Below, piece after piece: positions 24,639 through 31,515 of a stretch of 64,000 bases of DNA. Location of the stretch: the NCBI GenBank assembly GCA_050260675.1, contig JBLNCN010000005.1, forward strand, positions 1,138,603-1,202,602, read 5' to 3'. Within the stretch, counting starts at the first letter, position 1, and every line of letters starts with the position of its first letter. The position numbers and the translations under genes are program-made. Below the pieces are notes generated by a model. It had not been told where the DNA came from. It was given only the letters and a program-made list of their open reading frames with translations, and did not search any database. This stretch comes from JBBDIP01 sp050260675 (GTDB lineage: Bacteria > Bacillota > Sulfobacillia > Fermentithermobacillales > Fermentithermobacillaceae).

Positions 24639-25142
24639 TCAGACCTTCCTCATGATCGCAGTTCTCTGAAGCACCATGATTAGGACGACCGAGATGACGA
24701 ACTCAGGCAACAGGTACGACCCGTTGTAGGTCGCTGAGTACACCCAAACGTTGCCTTCAGCATACTGCGCAAAGAATATCACACCCGAGAGAACGTGGGC
24801 CACGAATCGTCCCAGGATTCCCAGGAAGGAGCCGGCCACGATGTTCTTCCTGAAGAGGCCGGCGAGCCCAAGAAGCCCGTAGGCCAGCGGGTAGTCGAGG
24901 ATCAGCTGGGCCGGATGCACAACGTAAGGGTTTACCACCAGGTCCAGGAGGCCGTACGCGGTGCCTGCCATGAGGCCGGGACCGACCCCGTGGCGAAACG
25001 CGAACACCAGGAGAGGCACCATACCTCCGAGTGTCACCGAACCGCCCTGGGGAAGATGGAAGACCTTGATGAAGGAAAGACCGAAGGACAGCGCCACCAT
25101 GAGGGCGCCTTCAACCATGACCGAGATACTCTTGCTGCGCAC
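24639..25142 (-). CDS. thiT: Thiamine ECF transporter S component ThiT
   Basis: 167 residues, six hydrophobic segments. SFIKVFHLPQGGSVTLGGMVPLL, in which PxGGSVTLGSM is the thiamine-binding loop of ThiT, and YGLLDLVVNPYVVHPAQLILDYPLAYG identify the family (segments quoted in part). It binds thiamine and docks on the shared EcfAAT module, not present here. GTG at 25142 follows GGAGGGA by seven bases. Confidence 0.93.
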   Translation of the reverse strand: MRSKSISVMVEGALMVALSFGLSFIKVFHLPQGGSVTLGGMVPLLVFAFRHGVGPGLMAGTAYGLLDLVVNPYVVHPAQLILDYPLAYGLLGLAGLFRKNIVAGSFLGILGRFVAHVLSGVIFFAQYAEGNVWVYSATYNGSYLLPEFVISVVLIMVLQRTAIMRKV

Positions 25143-25170
25143 GTCTTATTCCCTCCGTTTCGGGGGGCAA

Positions 25171-25196
25171 GAAAAAAGCCGCACGGGTGTGCGGGC
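25171..25196 (-). terminator. Riboswitch-controlled terminator before thiT
   Basis: On the minus strand CCGCAC-ACCC-GTGCGG is followed by CTTTTTTCTT, between the TPP aptamer and thiT. A further C-rich stretch can pair with the GGAGGG ribosome site just after it, so translation might be checked as well. Confidence 0.85.
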
Positions 25197-25210
25197 ATCT
25201 GACTTGGATT

Positions 25211-25296
25211 TTCCCTACGCGGGCATTACCCCACAGGTTCCAAGGGTCAGGTGCTTGGTAGCCCTTTCTCAGCCGCTCTAGCGGCTCCCCGTTGAG
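25211..25296 (-). promoter_or_regulatory. TPP riboswitch (THI element)
   Basis: Minus strand reads ACGGGGAGC, then GGCTGAGA, then ACCCTTGGAACCTG and GGGTAATGCCCGCGTAGGGAA, the conserved core of the THI box in order. Its position before thiT-thiN with a following terminator indicates transcription attenuation when TPP is abundant. Confidence 0.95.
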
Positions 25297-25335
25297 GATA
25301 TCCTACACCAATGCCGACGGTCTTGCTACCCCGGC

Positions 25336-25396
25336 GCCGAGGCTCGTTAGCGCGCCGGAGACACGTTACCGCTCTGCCGAGGCTCGTGGCCGCGCC
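25336..25396. repeat. Pair of 21-bp direct repeats, 40 bp apart
   Basis: GCCGAGGCTCGTTAGCGCGCC at 25336 (given in part) and GCCGAGGCTCGTGGCCGCGCC at 25376 differ at three central bases. They lie between the MATE stop codon and the riboswitch of thiT. No function is apparent. Confidence 0.6.
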
Positions 25397-26824
25397 CTAC
25401 ACTTTAATGGTCTTCCACGCCCCGCGCCTAAACCTCATCCAGTAGAGGCTTGCCCTGACCACCCAGTCCATGAACATCGCGAGCCACGCCGCAGCAAGGC
25501 CCAACTGCAGCACGTTCATCAGGACGTAGGTGAGGCCGCACCTCACCACCCAGGCGCCAAACACCGTCACGAACGCTGATATCCTGGTGTCGCCGGCGCC
25601 TCTCAGAGCCCCCGGGATTACCATACCCAATGACTCAGGGAACTGAGTGAAGGCAACGATGCGCAGGAGTGGGATGCCCTTTGCGATCACTCCGGCATCC
25701 TGGGTGAAGATGCTGAGGAATTGCCCTGGGAACAGGAAGAACAAGAAACCCATTGTGCCCATGCTGAGTAGTCCCATGCGGATGGCGAAAAGCGCCCGCT
25801 TTTCGGCTCCAACAGGGTCTTTGGCGCCCAGCCGCTGCCCTACCAGAGCGGTTGCAGCCGTGCCGAAACCCAACCCAGGCATATAGGACAAAGACTCCAC
25901 ATTCAGGGATAGCGCGTGTGCCGCATAGGACTCGGTACCGAGGCCCGCCACCATCCTGGCGTACTGTATCTGCCCGGATGAGGTGAGCGTCCTCTCCAAC
26001 ATGGCGGGCACTCCGATGTTCAGGATCCTGCTGAAGAGCTTCCAGTCAAACGCCGTCAAGACCCGCTTGAACTTCACGTGGAGCCGTGCTTTTCCGCTTG
26101 TGAGGACCACCAGCATCGCAATGCCGCCCAGCGTCCTTGAGATGGAAGTCGAAAGGCCGGCCCCGGCTACCCCTAATCTGGGGAAACCCAAGTTGCCGAA
26201 GATGAGCAGGTAATTGGTCAGGATGTGAAGCAGGTTAAGTCCGAGGTTAATCAGCATCGGGGTTCTCGTGTCCCCTGAGCCCCTCGACGCTCCGGTTGCG
26301 ATGGTGAAAACGAAGAATAGCAGCATGCCTGGCATCATCGCCCGGACGTACTGCATCCCGATAGCGCGAACTGCCGGTTCGGCTTTCATGAAAGTCACGA
26401 TCCAGTCCGCTCTCAAAAAACCAACCAGGCTGATGATGGTCCCAAAGCACAGCGCGATCAGGAGAGATTGGCCTGCGACCTGGCCGGCTTCTTCCCGGTT
26501 GCCTGCCCCGGTAGCTCGAGCGGCAAGCGCCGTGGTGCCGACGGATAGCCCCATGAACATCGCGTTGATGAGGTTGAACGGCTGCATCGAAAGGCCGATA
26601 GCGGCAGTGGATTCTTTGCCCAATCTGCCAACCATGGCGGCGTCTACCACCTGGCTTAACATGGCAAGGGCTTGCTCTAGCACCACGGGCCATGCTAAGG
26701 CCCAGGTAGCACGCAGGATATCCTTTGTGTCGGGATCCGCCCCGAACACCTTGCGAACAAACGTATCGAACCCCGGTCGGGTCTTTTGGACCTCAACCCC
26801 GCCCGGCTCCATGGACGCTCCCAC
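25397..26824 (-). CDS. MATE family efflux transporter
   Basis: GTG at 26824 is six bases after GGAGGT, giving 475 residues with about 12 membrane segments in two homologous halves. LAWPVVLEQALAML, VVDAAMVGRLG and GASRGSGDTRTPM in the N-half, and GALRGAGDTRISAF in the C-half, are the duplicated MATE signatures. These are Na+ or H+ antiporters for cationic drugs or metabolites; the substrate cannot be read. ATG at 26812 is an alternative start. Confidence 0.92.
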   Translation of the reverse strand: MGASMEPGGVEVQKTRPGFDTFVRKVFGADPDTKDILRATWALAWPVVLEQALAMLSQVVDAAMVGRLGKESTAAIGLSMQPFNLINAMFMGLSVGTTALAARATGAGNREEAGQVAGQSLLIALCFGTIISLVGFLRADWIVTFMKAEPAVRAIGMQYVRAMMPGMLLFFVFTIATGASRGSGDTRTPMLINLGLNLLHILTNYLLIFGNLGFPRLGVAGAGLSTSISRTLGGIAMLVVLTSGKARLHVKFKRVLTAFDWKLFSRILNIGVPAMLERTLTSSGQIQYARMVAGLGTESYAAHALSLNVESLSYMPGLGFGTAATALVGQRLGAKDPVGAEKRALFAIRMGLLSMGTMGFLFFLFPGQFLSIFTQDAGVIAKGIPLLRIVAFTQFPESLGMVIPGALRGAGDTRISAFVTVFGAWVVRCGLTYVLMNVLQLGLAAAWLAMFMDWVVRASLYWMRFRRGAWKTIKV

Positions 26825-26984
26825 CCGAACACCTCCGGCCAAACTGCAAGGGCACAAGACAGCCCGTCGTTTACCCAACAGACAGCCTAACATATGCGCA
26901 GGGACTAACGGGTTTATTTCGGTGCACAAAGAATAACTCCTGCACTGCTCGCCTGACTCTTGCTGGGGAATGCACCAGCGAAAA

Positions 26985-27011
26985 GGAAGAGGACCTCGCG
27001 GGGAGGTCCTC
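26985..27011 (-). terminator. Terminator after the glutaredoxin gene and repeat
   Basis: GAGGACCT and AGGTCCTC form a perfect 8-bp stem (26989-27011) and the minus strand continues TTCCTTTTCGC. It lies beyond the structured repeat, about 115 bases after the glutaredoxin stop. Confidence 0.65.
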
Positions 27012-27029
27012 TAAACAATCGGAAACACT

Positions 27030-27126
27030 TGTCATCTCGCAAAGTGCGTCCAGCTTGCTCCGCTCGCTACGCGCACGCACTTTGCTGGCGACGCGGCAAA
27101 ACTTCCGCTATCGCTCTGGTTTTGCC
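27030..27126. repeat. Second locus of the two-hairpin repeat
   Basis: TGTCATCTC and CTGGCGACGC flank a stem as in the 11.7 kb copies, but here the first stem is 11 bp (GCAAAGTGCGT at 27039 with ACGCACTTTGC at 27075). The second stem is GCAAAAC/GTTTTGC around CCGCTATCGCTCTG, with a paired change relative to GCAAAATC/GATTTTGC. It abuts the stop codon of the glutaredoxin gene exactly as it abuts or enters the ABC ATPase gene at 11.8 kb. Confidence 0.85.
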
Positions 27127-27362
27127 TACTGTCCCAGCAGCTGGTCGATCCGCTTCTTGTCGAACCCTACCACTACGTTGCCGTCGATTGAGATAACCGG
27201 GACGCCCATCTGACCTGAGATCTTGACCATCTCCCTGGCCGCCGCCACATCTACCGAGACGTCCTTCTCTTCGTACGCCACTCCGATTTCGCTAAGGTAG
27301 GACTTGGCCCTGGTGCACCACGGGCAAGTGGGAGTCGAATAGACCACTACGTTTTGAGCCAT
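27126..27362 (-). CDS. Glutaredoxin-family thiol-disulfide protein (CPWC)
   Basis: 78 residues from ATG at 27362, behind GGAGGTG; the GTG at 27371 lies within that ribosome site. VVVYSTPTCPWCTRAKSYL contains the CPWC redox centre at about 13-16, followed by MGVPVISIDGNVVVGFD, the cis-Pro and GSH/partner-binding motif. Similar small proteins feed electrons to ribonucleotide reductase or peroxiredoxins. The structured repeat begins directly at its stop codon. Confidence 0.9.
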   Translation of the reverse strand: MAQNVVVYSTPTCPWCTRAKSYLSEIGVAYEEKDVSVDVAAAREMVKISGQMGVPVISIDGNVVVGFDKKRIDQLLGQ

Positions 27363-27567
27363 CTGTGACACCTCCGTTCGGCTGAACGCTTAAGCCCTCT
27401 CTGTGAGTTAATCTTCGATCCATAGACAGCGGTTTTCAATGGGCTCAGGGGTAGGATTTCGCTCTTTGGGCGCCTTTTACACATTTGAGCGTCAGTTGGG
27501 CCGCTGCTGCCAACCAACGCCACAGTGAGCATACTAGGCAGGATTCACCACGGTGAGGTGCTTCCAT

Positions 27568-27783
27568 ATGCATAGGGTAACGGTTTCGTCCAGAGGACAG
27601 ATTGTCATCCCGGTGGAACTCCGCCGGAGACTGGGACTGTCGGCAGGCACGCACCTTAGGCTTTACGAGTCGGGGGCAAAGATCGTGTTGGTCCCGGAAC
27701 TTGCGGATCCGGTCGAAGCGGGATTCGGGTTCCTGCGCAAGGCCCCTTCGTGCAAGCCCGGCGAAGGGAAGGAGCAGGCGTGA
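27568..27783 (+). CDS. AbrB/SpoVT-type antitoxin-like DNA-binding protein
   Basis: 71 residues from ATG at 27568. The swapped-hairpin AbrB fold is clear: HRVTVSSRGQIVIPVELRRRLGLSAGTHLRL then KIVLVPEL (segments). Such proteins pair with PIN toxins as VapB/MazE-like antitoxins and repress their own operon. Its TGA overlaps the GTG of the following PIN gene (GTGA). Confidence 0.88.
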   Translation: MHRVTVSSRGQIVIPVELRRRLGLSAGTHLRLYESGAKIVLVPELADPVEAGFGFLRKAPSCKPGEGKEQA

Positions 27784-28268
27784 CGCCCAAAGAGAACGGC
27801 GGCGCAAGGCCTCCTCGCGAACGGGGCGCCGGGAATGCGATCGCCGATGCATCCTACATCCTGGACTCCCAGGCCCTATTGGCATACCTACGTGGAGACC
27901 CGGGCGGGGCAATCGTCCAGCGAGTTCTCCGCCAGTGTCAGGATTGCAACACCAAAGCGGCCATTCCAGCGCCAGCTCTATCGGATGCGTACGCGATCAT
28001 GGCGAGTGAGGCCCCGACCGTGTTCGACGACGTTGTGCCTCTCGTGGAGCAGCTGCCGCTGGAGGCTCACTCGATAACCGCGGATACGGCCCGGGCGATC
28101 GCCGATCTGGTCGCTGAGGAGCCAGGCCTTTCCAGCGAGCAGGCAACCGGTCTGGTCCTTTCCTCATCGACAGGCGCTACGCTGGTTACCGGCGATCCTG
28201 CGTTATCTGGAAGGACGAACACGCTATATGTGGGCCCGCGTGAAGGAGATTCGAAGGAGCAGCGATAA
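27780..28268 (+). CDS. PIN-domain protein, VapC-like toxin
   Basis: 162 residues from GTG at 27780, coupled to the antitoxin stop. After an unusual charged 28-residue lead, the PIN pattern appears: YILDSQALLAYL (first catalytic Asp), IPAPALSDAYAIM (Asp where a Glu is usual) and GATLVTGDPAL (C-terminal Asp). The third acidic position, usually DALA-like, reads SSEQATGLVL. With two acidic positions altered, RNase activity is uncertain. Confidence 0.78.
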   Translation: MTPKENGGARPPRERGAGNAIADASYILDSQALLAYLRGDPGGAIVQRVLRQCQDCNTKAAIPAPALSDAYAIMASEAPTVFDDVVPLVEQLPLEAHSITADTARAIADLVAEEPGLSSEQATGLVLSSSTGATLVTGDPALSGRTNTLYVGPREGDSKEQR

Positions 28269-28390
28269 AGGAAACAGCCATGCGCTGGACAACAGCCGGC
28301 GCCAGACAACGCCGGTCCTCGACGACGGCCGGCCTGGTCGCGCCGCGCTGCGACCCGGCATTCCATCGTGAGGCGCGAGGAGGGTGTAGC

Positions 28391-28879
28391 ATGTCAGTCA
28401 AACTTGAGTTAGTGGCCATTGAGAAGCCCGCCGATACCAATGTCATCATAGGCCAATCCCACTTCATCAAGTCAGCCGAAGACCTGTACGAGGCAATGGC
28501 CAATGCCGGAGGAGGGATCCGCTTCGGCATCGCCTTCCTGGAGGCCAGCGGCGCATGCAAGGTGAGGGTCACCGGCAACGATGATGCGCTCATGGCCCTG
28601 GCAGGCAAAAATGCCATGGCGCTGGGAACCGGTCACGCCTTCCTGATCTTCATGGACAAGGGTTTCCCCATAAACGTCCTGAACAACGTGAAAGCCGTGC
28701 CCGAGGTCTGCTCCATCTACTGCGCCACAGCGAACCCGGTCCAGGTGGTCGTCGCGTCGAGCGAACAGGGACGCGGCATCCTGGGCGTCATAGACGGCGC
28801 TCCGCCCAATGGATTAGAAGACGCCGAAGACGTTGCCTGGCGCCAGTCGTTCCTAAGGAAAATAGGATACAAGCTCTGA
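28391..28879 (+). CDS. Adenosine-specific kinase family protein
   Basis: 162 residues, matching the compact family known from thermophilic archaea and bacteria. IIGQSHFIKSAEDLYEAM, GIRFGIAFLEASG, GTGHAFLIFM and QGRGILGVIDG are the conserved blocks. Reported members bind or phosphorylate adenosine; physiological role is unclear. ATG at 28391 follows GAGGAGGGTG. Confidence 0.85.
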   Translation: MSVKLELVAIEKPADTNVIIGQSHFIKSAEDLYEAMANAGGGIRFGIAFLEASGACKVRVTGNDDALMALAGKNAMALGTGHAFLIFMDKGFPINVLNNVKAVPEVCSIYCATANPVQVVVASSEQGRGILGVIDGAPPNGLEDAEDVAWRQSFLRKIGYKL

Positions 28880-28923
28880 CCTGGAGAGTCACTGCAGCGA
28901 CCTGGCAACGGGGTACGCCTACT

Positions 28924-29766
28924 TCAATAGGTGAAGAACCCCCGGCCCGATTTCCGACCGAGACGGCCTTCGTCGATCATGGTCTTGAGCAGTGGACAAG
29001 GCCTGAACTTGGGATCGTCGATGTCCGAGTGCAGCACCTGCATTATGGCGTGGAGCACGTCAATCCCCACCAGATCAGCCAGGGCGAGCGGGCCGATAGG
29101 GTGATTGGCGCCCAGTTTCATAGCAGTATCGATATCCTCGGGCGAGGCGACCCCGTCCATGACCAGGTACGCTGCTTCGTTCATCATTGGGCAAAGGAGC
29201 CTGTTCACGACAAAGCCCGGAGACTCGGACACCGATACGGGGGTTTTTCCAAGCTTCTCGGTCAGTTGGCGGGCACTTTGGACTGCCTCTGGCGCGGTCT
29301 TTGAGCCAGGGACGACCTCGACGAGTTTCATGACGGGAACCGGATTGAAGAAGTGGATGCCCAGGAAGCGGCCGGGATGGCGGACATACTCCGACATCTT
29401 GGATATGGACAGAGATGATGTATTGGAGCCGATCAGAGCATCAGGCCCGACGGCAGCCGAGAGAGCCGATAGCACCTTCTGCTTTACCGCCATGTCTTCG
29501 TAAACGGCCTCAACCGCTACTTCCGCGCCGGCGGCCAGGGAATAGTCAGCGCCCACGGTGAGCCGGGCGAGCATTAAGGCGGCGTTCTCCGCTGTGAGCC
29601 TTCCCTTCTCGACGCCGCGGGAGAGACTCTTTTCGATGGCGGCACGTCCCTTCTCGGCCAGCTCATGGCTGGCGTCGAGCAGCGTTACGTCAAATCCCGC
29701 AGCCAGCGCCGTCTCGGCTATCCCCCTGCCCATGGTCCCTGCTCCTACCACCACAAACTTGCTCAT
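28924..29766 (-). CDS. hbd: 3-hydroxybutyryl-CoA dehydrogenase
   Basis: 280 residues. NAD-binding GAGTMGRGIAE at 8-18, then SNTSSLSI, HFFNPVPVMKLVE containing the catalytic His with its Glu partner, GFVVNRLLCPMMNEA and GANHPIGPLALADLVGID, all standard for the HADH fold. It oxidises (S)-3-hydroxybutyryl-CoA or reduces acetoacetyl-CoA in butyrate-type fermentation. ATG follows GGAGGTG. No other beta-oxidation gene is next to it. Confidence 0.95.
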   Translation of the reverse strand: MSKFVVVGAGTMGRGIAETALAAGFDVTLLDASHELAEKGRAAIEKSLSRGVEKGRLTAENAALMLARLTVGADYSLAAGAEVAVEAVYEDMAVKQKVLSALSAAVGPDALIGSNTSSLSISKMSEYVRHPGRFLGIHFFNPVPVMKLVEVVPGSKTAPEAVQSARQLTEKLGKTPVSVSESPGFVVNRLLCPMMNEAAYLVMDGVASPEDIDTAMKLGANHPIGPLALADLVGIDVLHAIMQVLHSDIDDPKFRPCPLLKTMIDEGRLGRKSGRGFFTY

Positions 29767-29788
29767 AAGGGCACCTCCGTTACCGGAA

Positions 29789-29899
29789 TTACATGGAGTA
29801 ACCCTTCTTCAGTTCTGGAGGGTATTCCTCCGGCGCGGGCAGCAGCGGACCACAAGCTACCGCGTGGCCAAGGTCTTCAACGAGGACATAGGACAGGGC
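29789..29899 (-). other. Coding-like stretch after the AI-2E stop, in the same frame
   Basis: Directly after the TAG at 29900 the same frame stays open for 36 codons to TAA at 29789 and reads like protein (VLVEDLGHAV ... LLPAPEEYPPELKKGYSM). It has no usable start codon. It may be chance, a remnant, or an extension lost by one stop mutation. Confidence 0.25.
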
Positions 29900-30877
29900 C
29901 TAGATCCGGGAGTACATGGCCCTGGCAAACTTTATCAAGGCGCCTATTATCCCGGCAGCGGGGATGGCCAGGAACAACCCCCAAAACCCCAAGAGTTCAC
30001 CCCCGGCCAGGAGGGAGAACAGCATCCAAATCGGGTGCAGCCCAACTCGAGGTCCGGTGACCCTGGGCACGATGAGGTTCGCATCGACCCACTGTACGGT
30101 CAGGAGTAGGACAAGCCCCCAGAAACCGGTCGCTGGCGACTTCATGAACGACAGGACGACAACAGGGATCCCCGCGCCTATCGGCCCAAAGAACGGGATG
30201 AACTCGCCGATCCCCGCCAGTAGGCCCAGGGCGGCTGCGAATTTCACGCCCAGGACCGTCATCCCGATCCAGATCGAGCCTCCGACCACAGACGCAACGA
30301 TGGCCTGCCCGCGCACGAATCCGGTCAGCACTTGGTCGACATCCCTCAAGAGGTCCACGTAAGGCAACTGGTACTTGGCCAGGGAAACCAGCGCCCTCTG
30401 CCTCCACCGGTTGATGTCCTTGAGGATGTGGTACGCGATGACCGGGGCGACGACGATGTAAGAGAGCACGGTTGCTGAAGAGAGGAAGTAGGAGAGGACA
30501 TTGTCGCCGATCCCGGCGAGGAAGGCCTCAGCGCGCTGCAGCGCCTTGATCACTCCACGCTCCAGGCCGGCAGGCAGGTTGTACCGGATAACTGTATCCC
30601 GCACTGTGGCCGAGTACTGCTGGACCATGCTGATCAGCGCTGGAACTTGCCCGGCCAGGCCCCGGATGTCCCTCACGAAAGCCGGTATGAAATACACCAC
30701 AAAGAGCACGAGGGCCAGGAGCAGTATACCGTAGACCAGCAGGATGGCCCTTGCCCGCGGGATGCCTCTTCTCTGCGCGAGCGAGACCGGGTGCTCCAGG
30801 ACGTAGCTCAGAAAGCCGGCCAGAATGAAGGGCGGGAAGACCCCCCTCACGGTGTAGAGCAGGTATCCCGCCAACAA
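29900..30877 (-). CDS. AI-2E family transporter (PerM-like membrane protein)
   Basis: At least 325 residues and about eight hydrophobic segments. LAYHILK-like VIAYHILKDINRWR, VGGSIWIGMTVLGVKFAALGL-like, GIGEFIPFFGPIGAGIP and VDANLIVPRVTGPRVGLHP mark the family, which includes autoinducer-2 exporters and Na+/H+ antiporter-like proteins. The first standard start is TTG at 30877, but homologous-looking sequence (RLRRALLGALFVLLAG) continues upstream in frame, where only non-standard starts such as CTG at about 30928 exist. See the hairpin at 30877-30904. Confidence 0.85.
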   Translation of the reverse strand: MLAGYLLYTVRGVFPPFILAGFLSYVLEHPVSLAQRRGIPRARAILLVYGILLLALVLFVVYFIPAFVRDIRGLAGQVPALISMVQQYSATVRDTVIRYNLPAGLERGVIKALQRAEAFLAGIGDNVLSYFLSSATVLSYIVVAPVIAYHILKDINRWRQRALVSLAKYQLPYVDLLRDVDQVLTGFVRGQAIVASVVGGSIWIGMTVLGVKFAAALGLLAGIGEFIPFFGPIGAGIPVVVLSFMKSPATGFWGLVLLLTVQWVDANLIVPRVTGPRVGLHPIWMLFSLLAGGELLGFWGLFLAIPAAGIIGALIKFARAMYSRI

Positions 30878-30904
30878 AACAAAAAGGGCACCGAGCAGTG
30901 CCCT
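30877..30904 (-). terminator. Terminator-like hairpin overlapping the AI-2E N-terminal frame
   Basis: AGGGCAC-TGCTCG-GTGCCCT is followed on the minus strand by TTTTGTTTTG. It would end the transcript of the two small genes upstream, yet it sits inside the likely N-terminal coding region of the transporter. Confidence 0.6.
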
Positions 30905-30920
30905 TCGTAACCTGATCCCG

Positions 30921-31115
30921 TCAGTCAGAGAACCTTCCCGCCACTTGACCCCAGGCGTTACGGGCCTTCCTCATGGCGTGCCGTGCGGACCTGCCCACGA
31001 CCATCCTGGTATGCTCCATGGGGGTAGGCTGGTGGCGGCGCGACATCATGACCAAGCCGAACACCATTCCGGCGGCTGCCCCCATAGCCATCCCGCTCAA
31101 GAACTTGCGGTTCAC
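30921..31115 (-). CDS. Small YtxH-like membrane protein
   Basis: GTG at 31115 is nine bases after AAGGAGGGG, giving 64 residues: a glycine-rich hydrophobic segment (FLSGMAMGAAAGMVFGLVMM) and a basic amphipathic tail. This is the YtxH-like layout of small general-stress or envelope proteins; the sequence is too short for certainty. It follows the zinc-ribbon gene. Confidence 0.6.
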   Translation of the reverse strand: MNRKFLSGMAMGAAAGMVFGLVMMSRRHQPTPMEHTRMVVGRSARHAMRKARNAWGQVAGRFSD

Positions 31116-31150
31116 TTGCTGCGTCCCCTCCTTCGACGTTAGTCTGCTCA

Positions 31151-31381
31151 CTACTGGATTGGTTCTTTCAGCTCACCCGCAGGGCTTTCCGGATCGCCAG
31201 CCATCATTACCGCTTGGGGAACTGGATCAATGGAGTCCAGAACCGAGGTACCATCGGGCTCGAGCCTGTACATGCGGAAACCATCTTTGGTCGGGACGAA
31301 CTCGATGTTGCAATCCCAGCAGTAGTATTGGTTCTGCCCGATCCTCCCTATCGCCCTGGACTTGCATTTTGGGCAGATCAA
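31151..31381 (-). CDS. Small zinc-ribbon protein
   Basis: 76 residues with two CxxC pairs (CPKC at 3-6, CWDC at 21-24) forming a rubredoxin-like zinc ribbon, then a tail with no recognised motif. ATG follows GGGAGGCG. Such proteins are often small regulators or RNA/protein adaptors; the role here is unknown. Confidence 0.65.
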   Translation of the reverse strand: MICPKCKSRAIGRIGQNQYYCWDCNIEFVPTKDGFRMYRLEPDGTSVLDSIDPVPQAVMMAGDPESPAGELKEPIQ

Positions 31382-31515
31382 CGTAATGCGCCTCCCGCTG
31401 GGGAATATGCCCCTTATGGCAGGAAGCGATACTTGGAGCGCACGAGTGCGAAGGCGTTACGGGAAAACCGCTATATCGAATGTGGTAGCGGAAGATTGGG
31501 GGTGCCGGACTGCGC

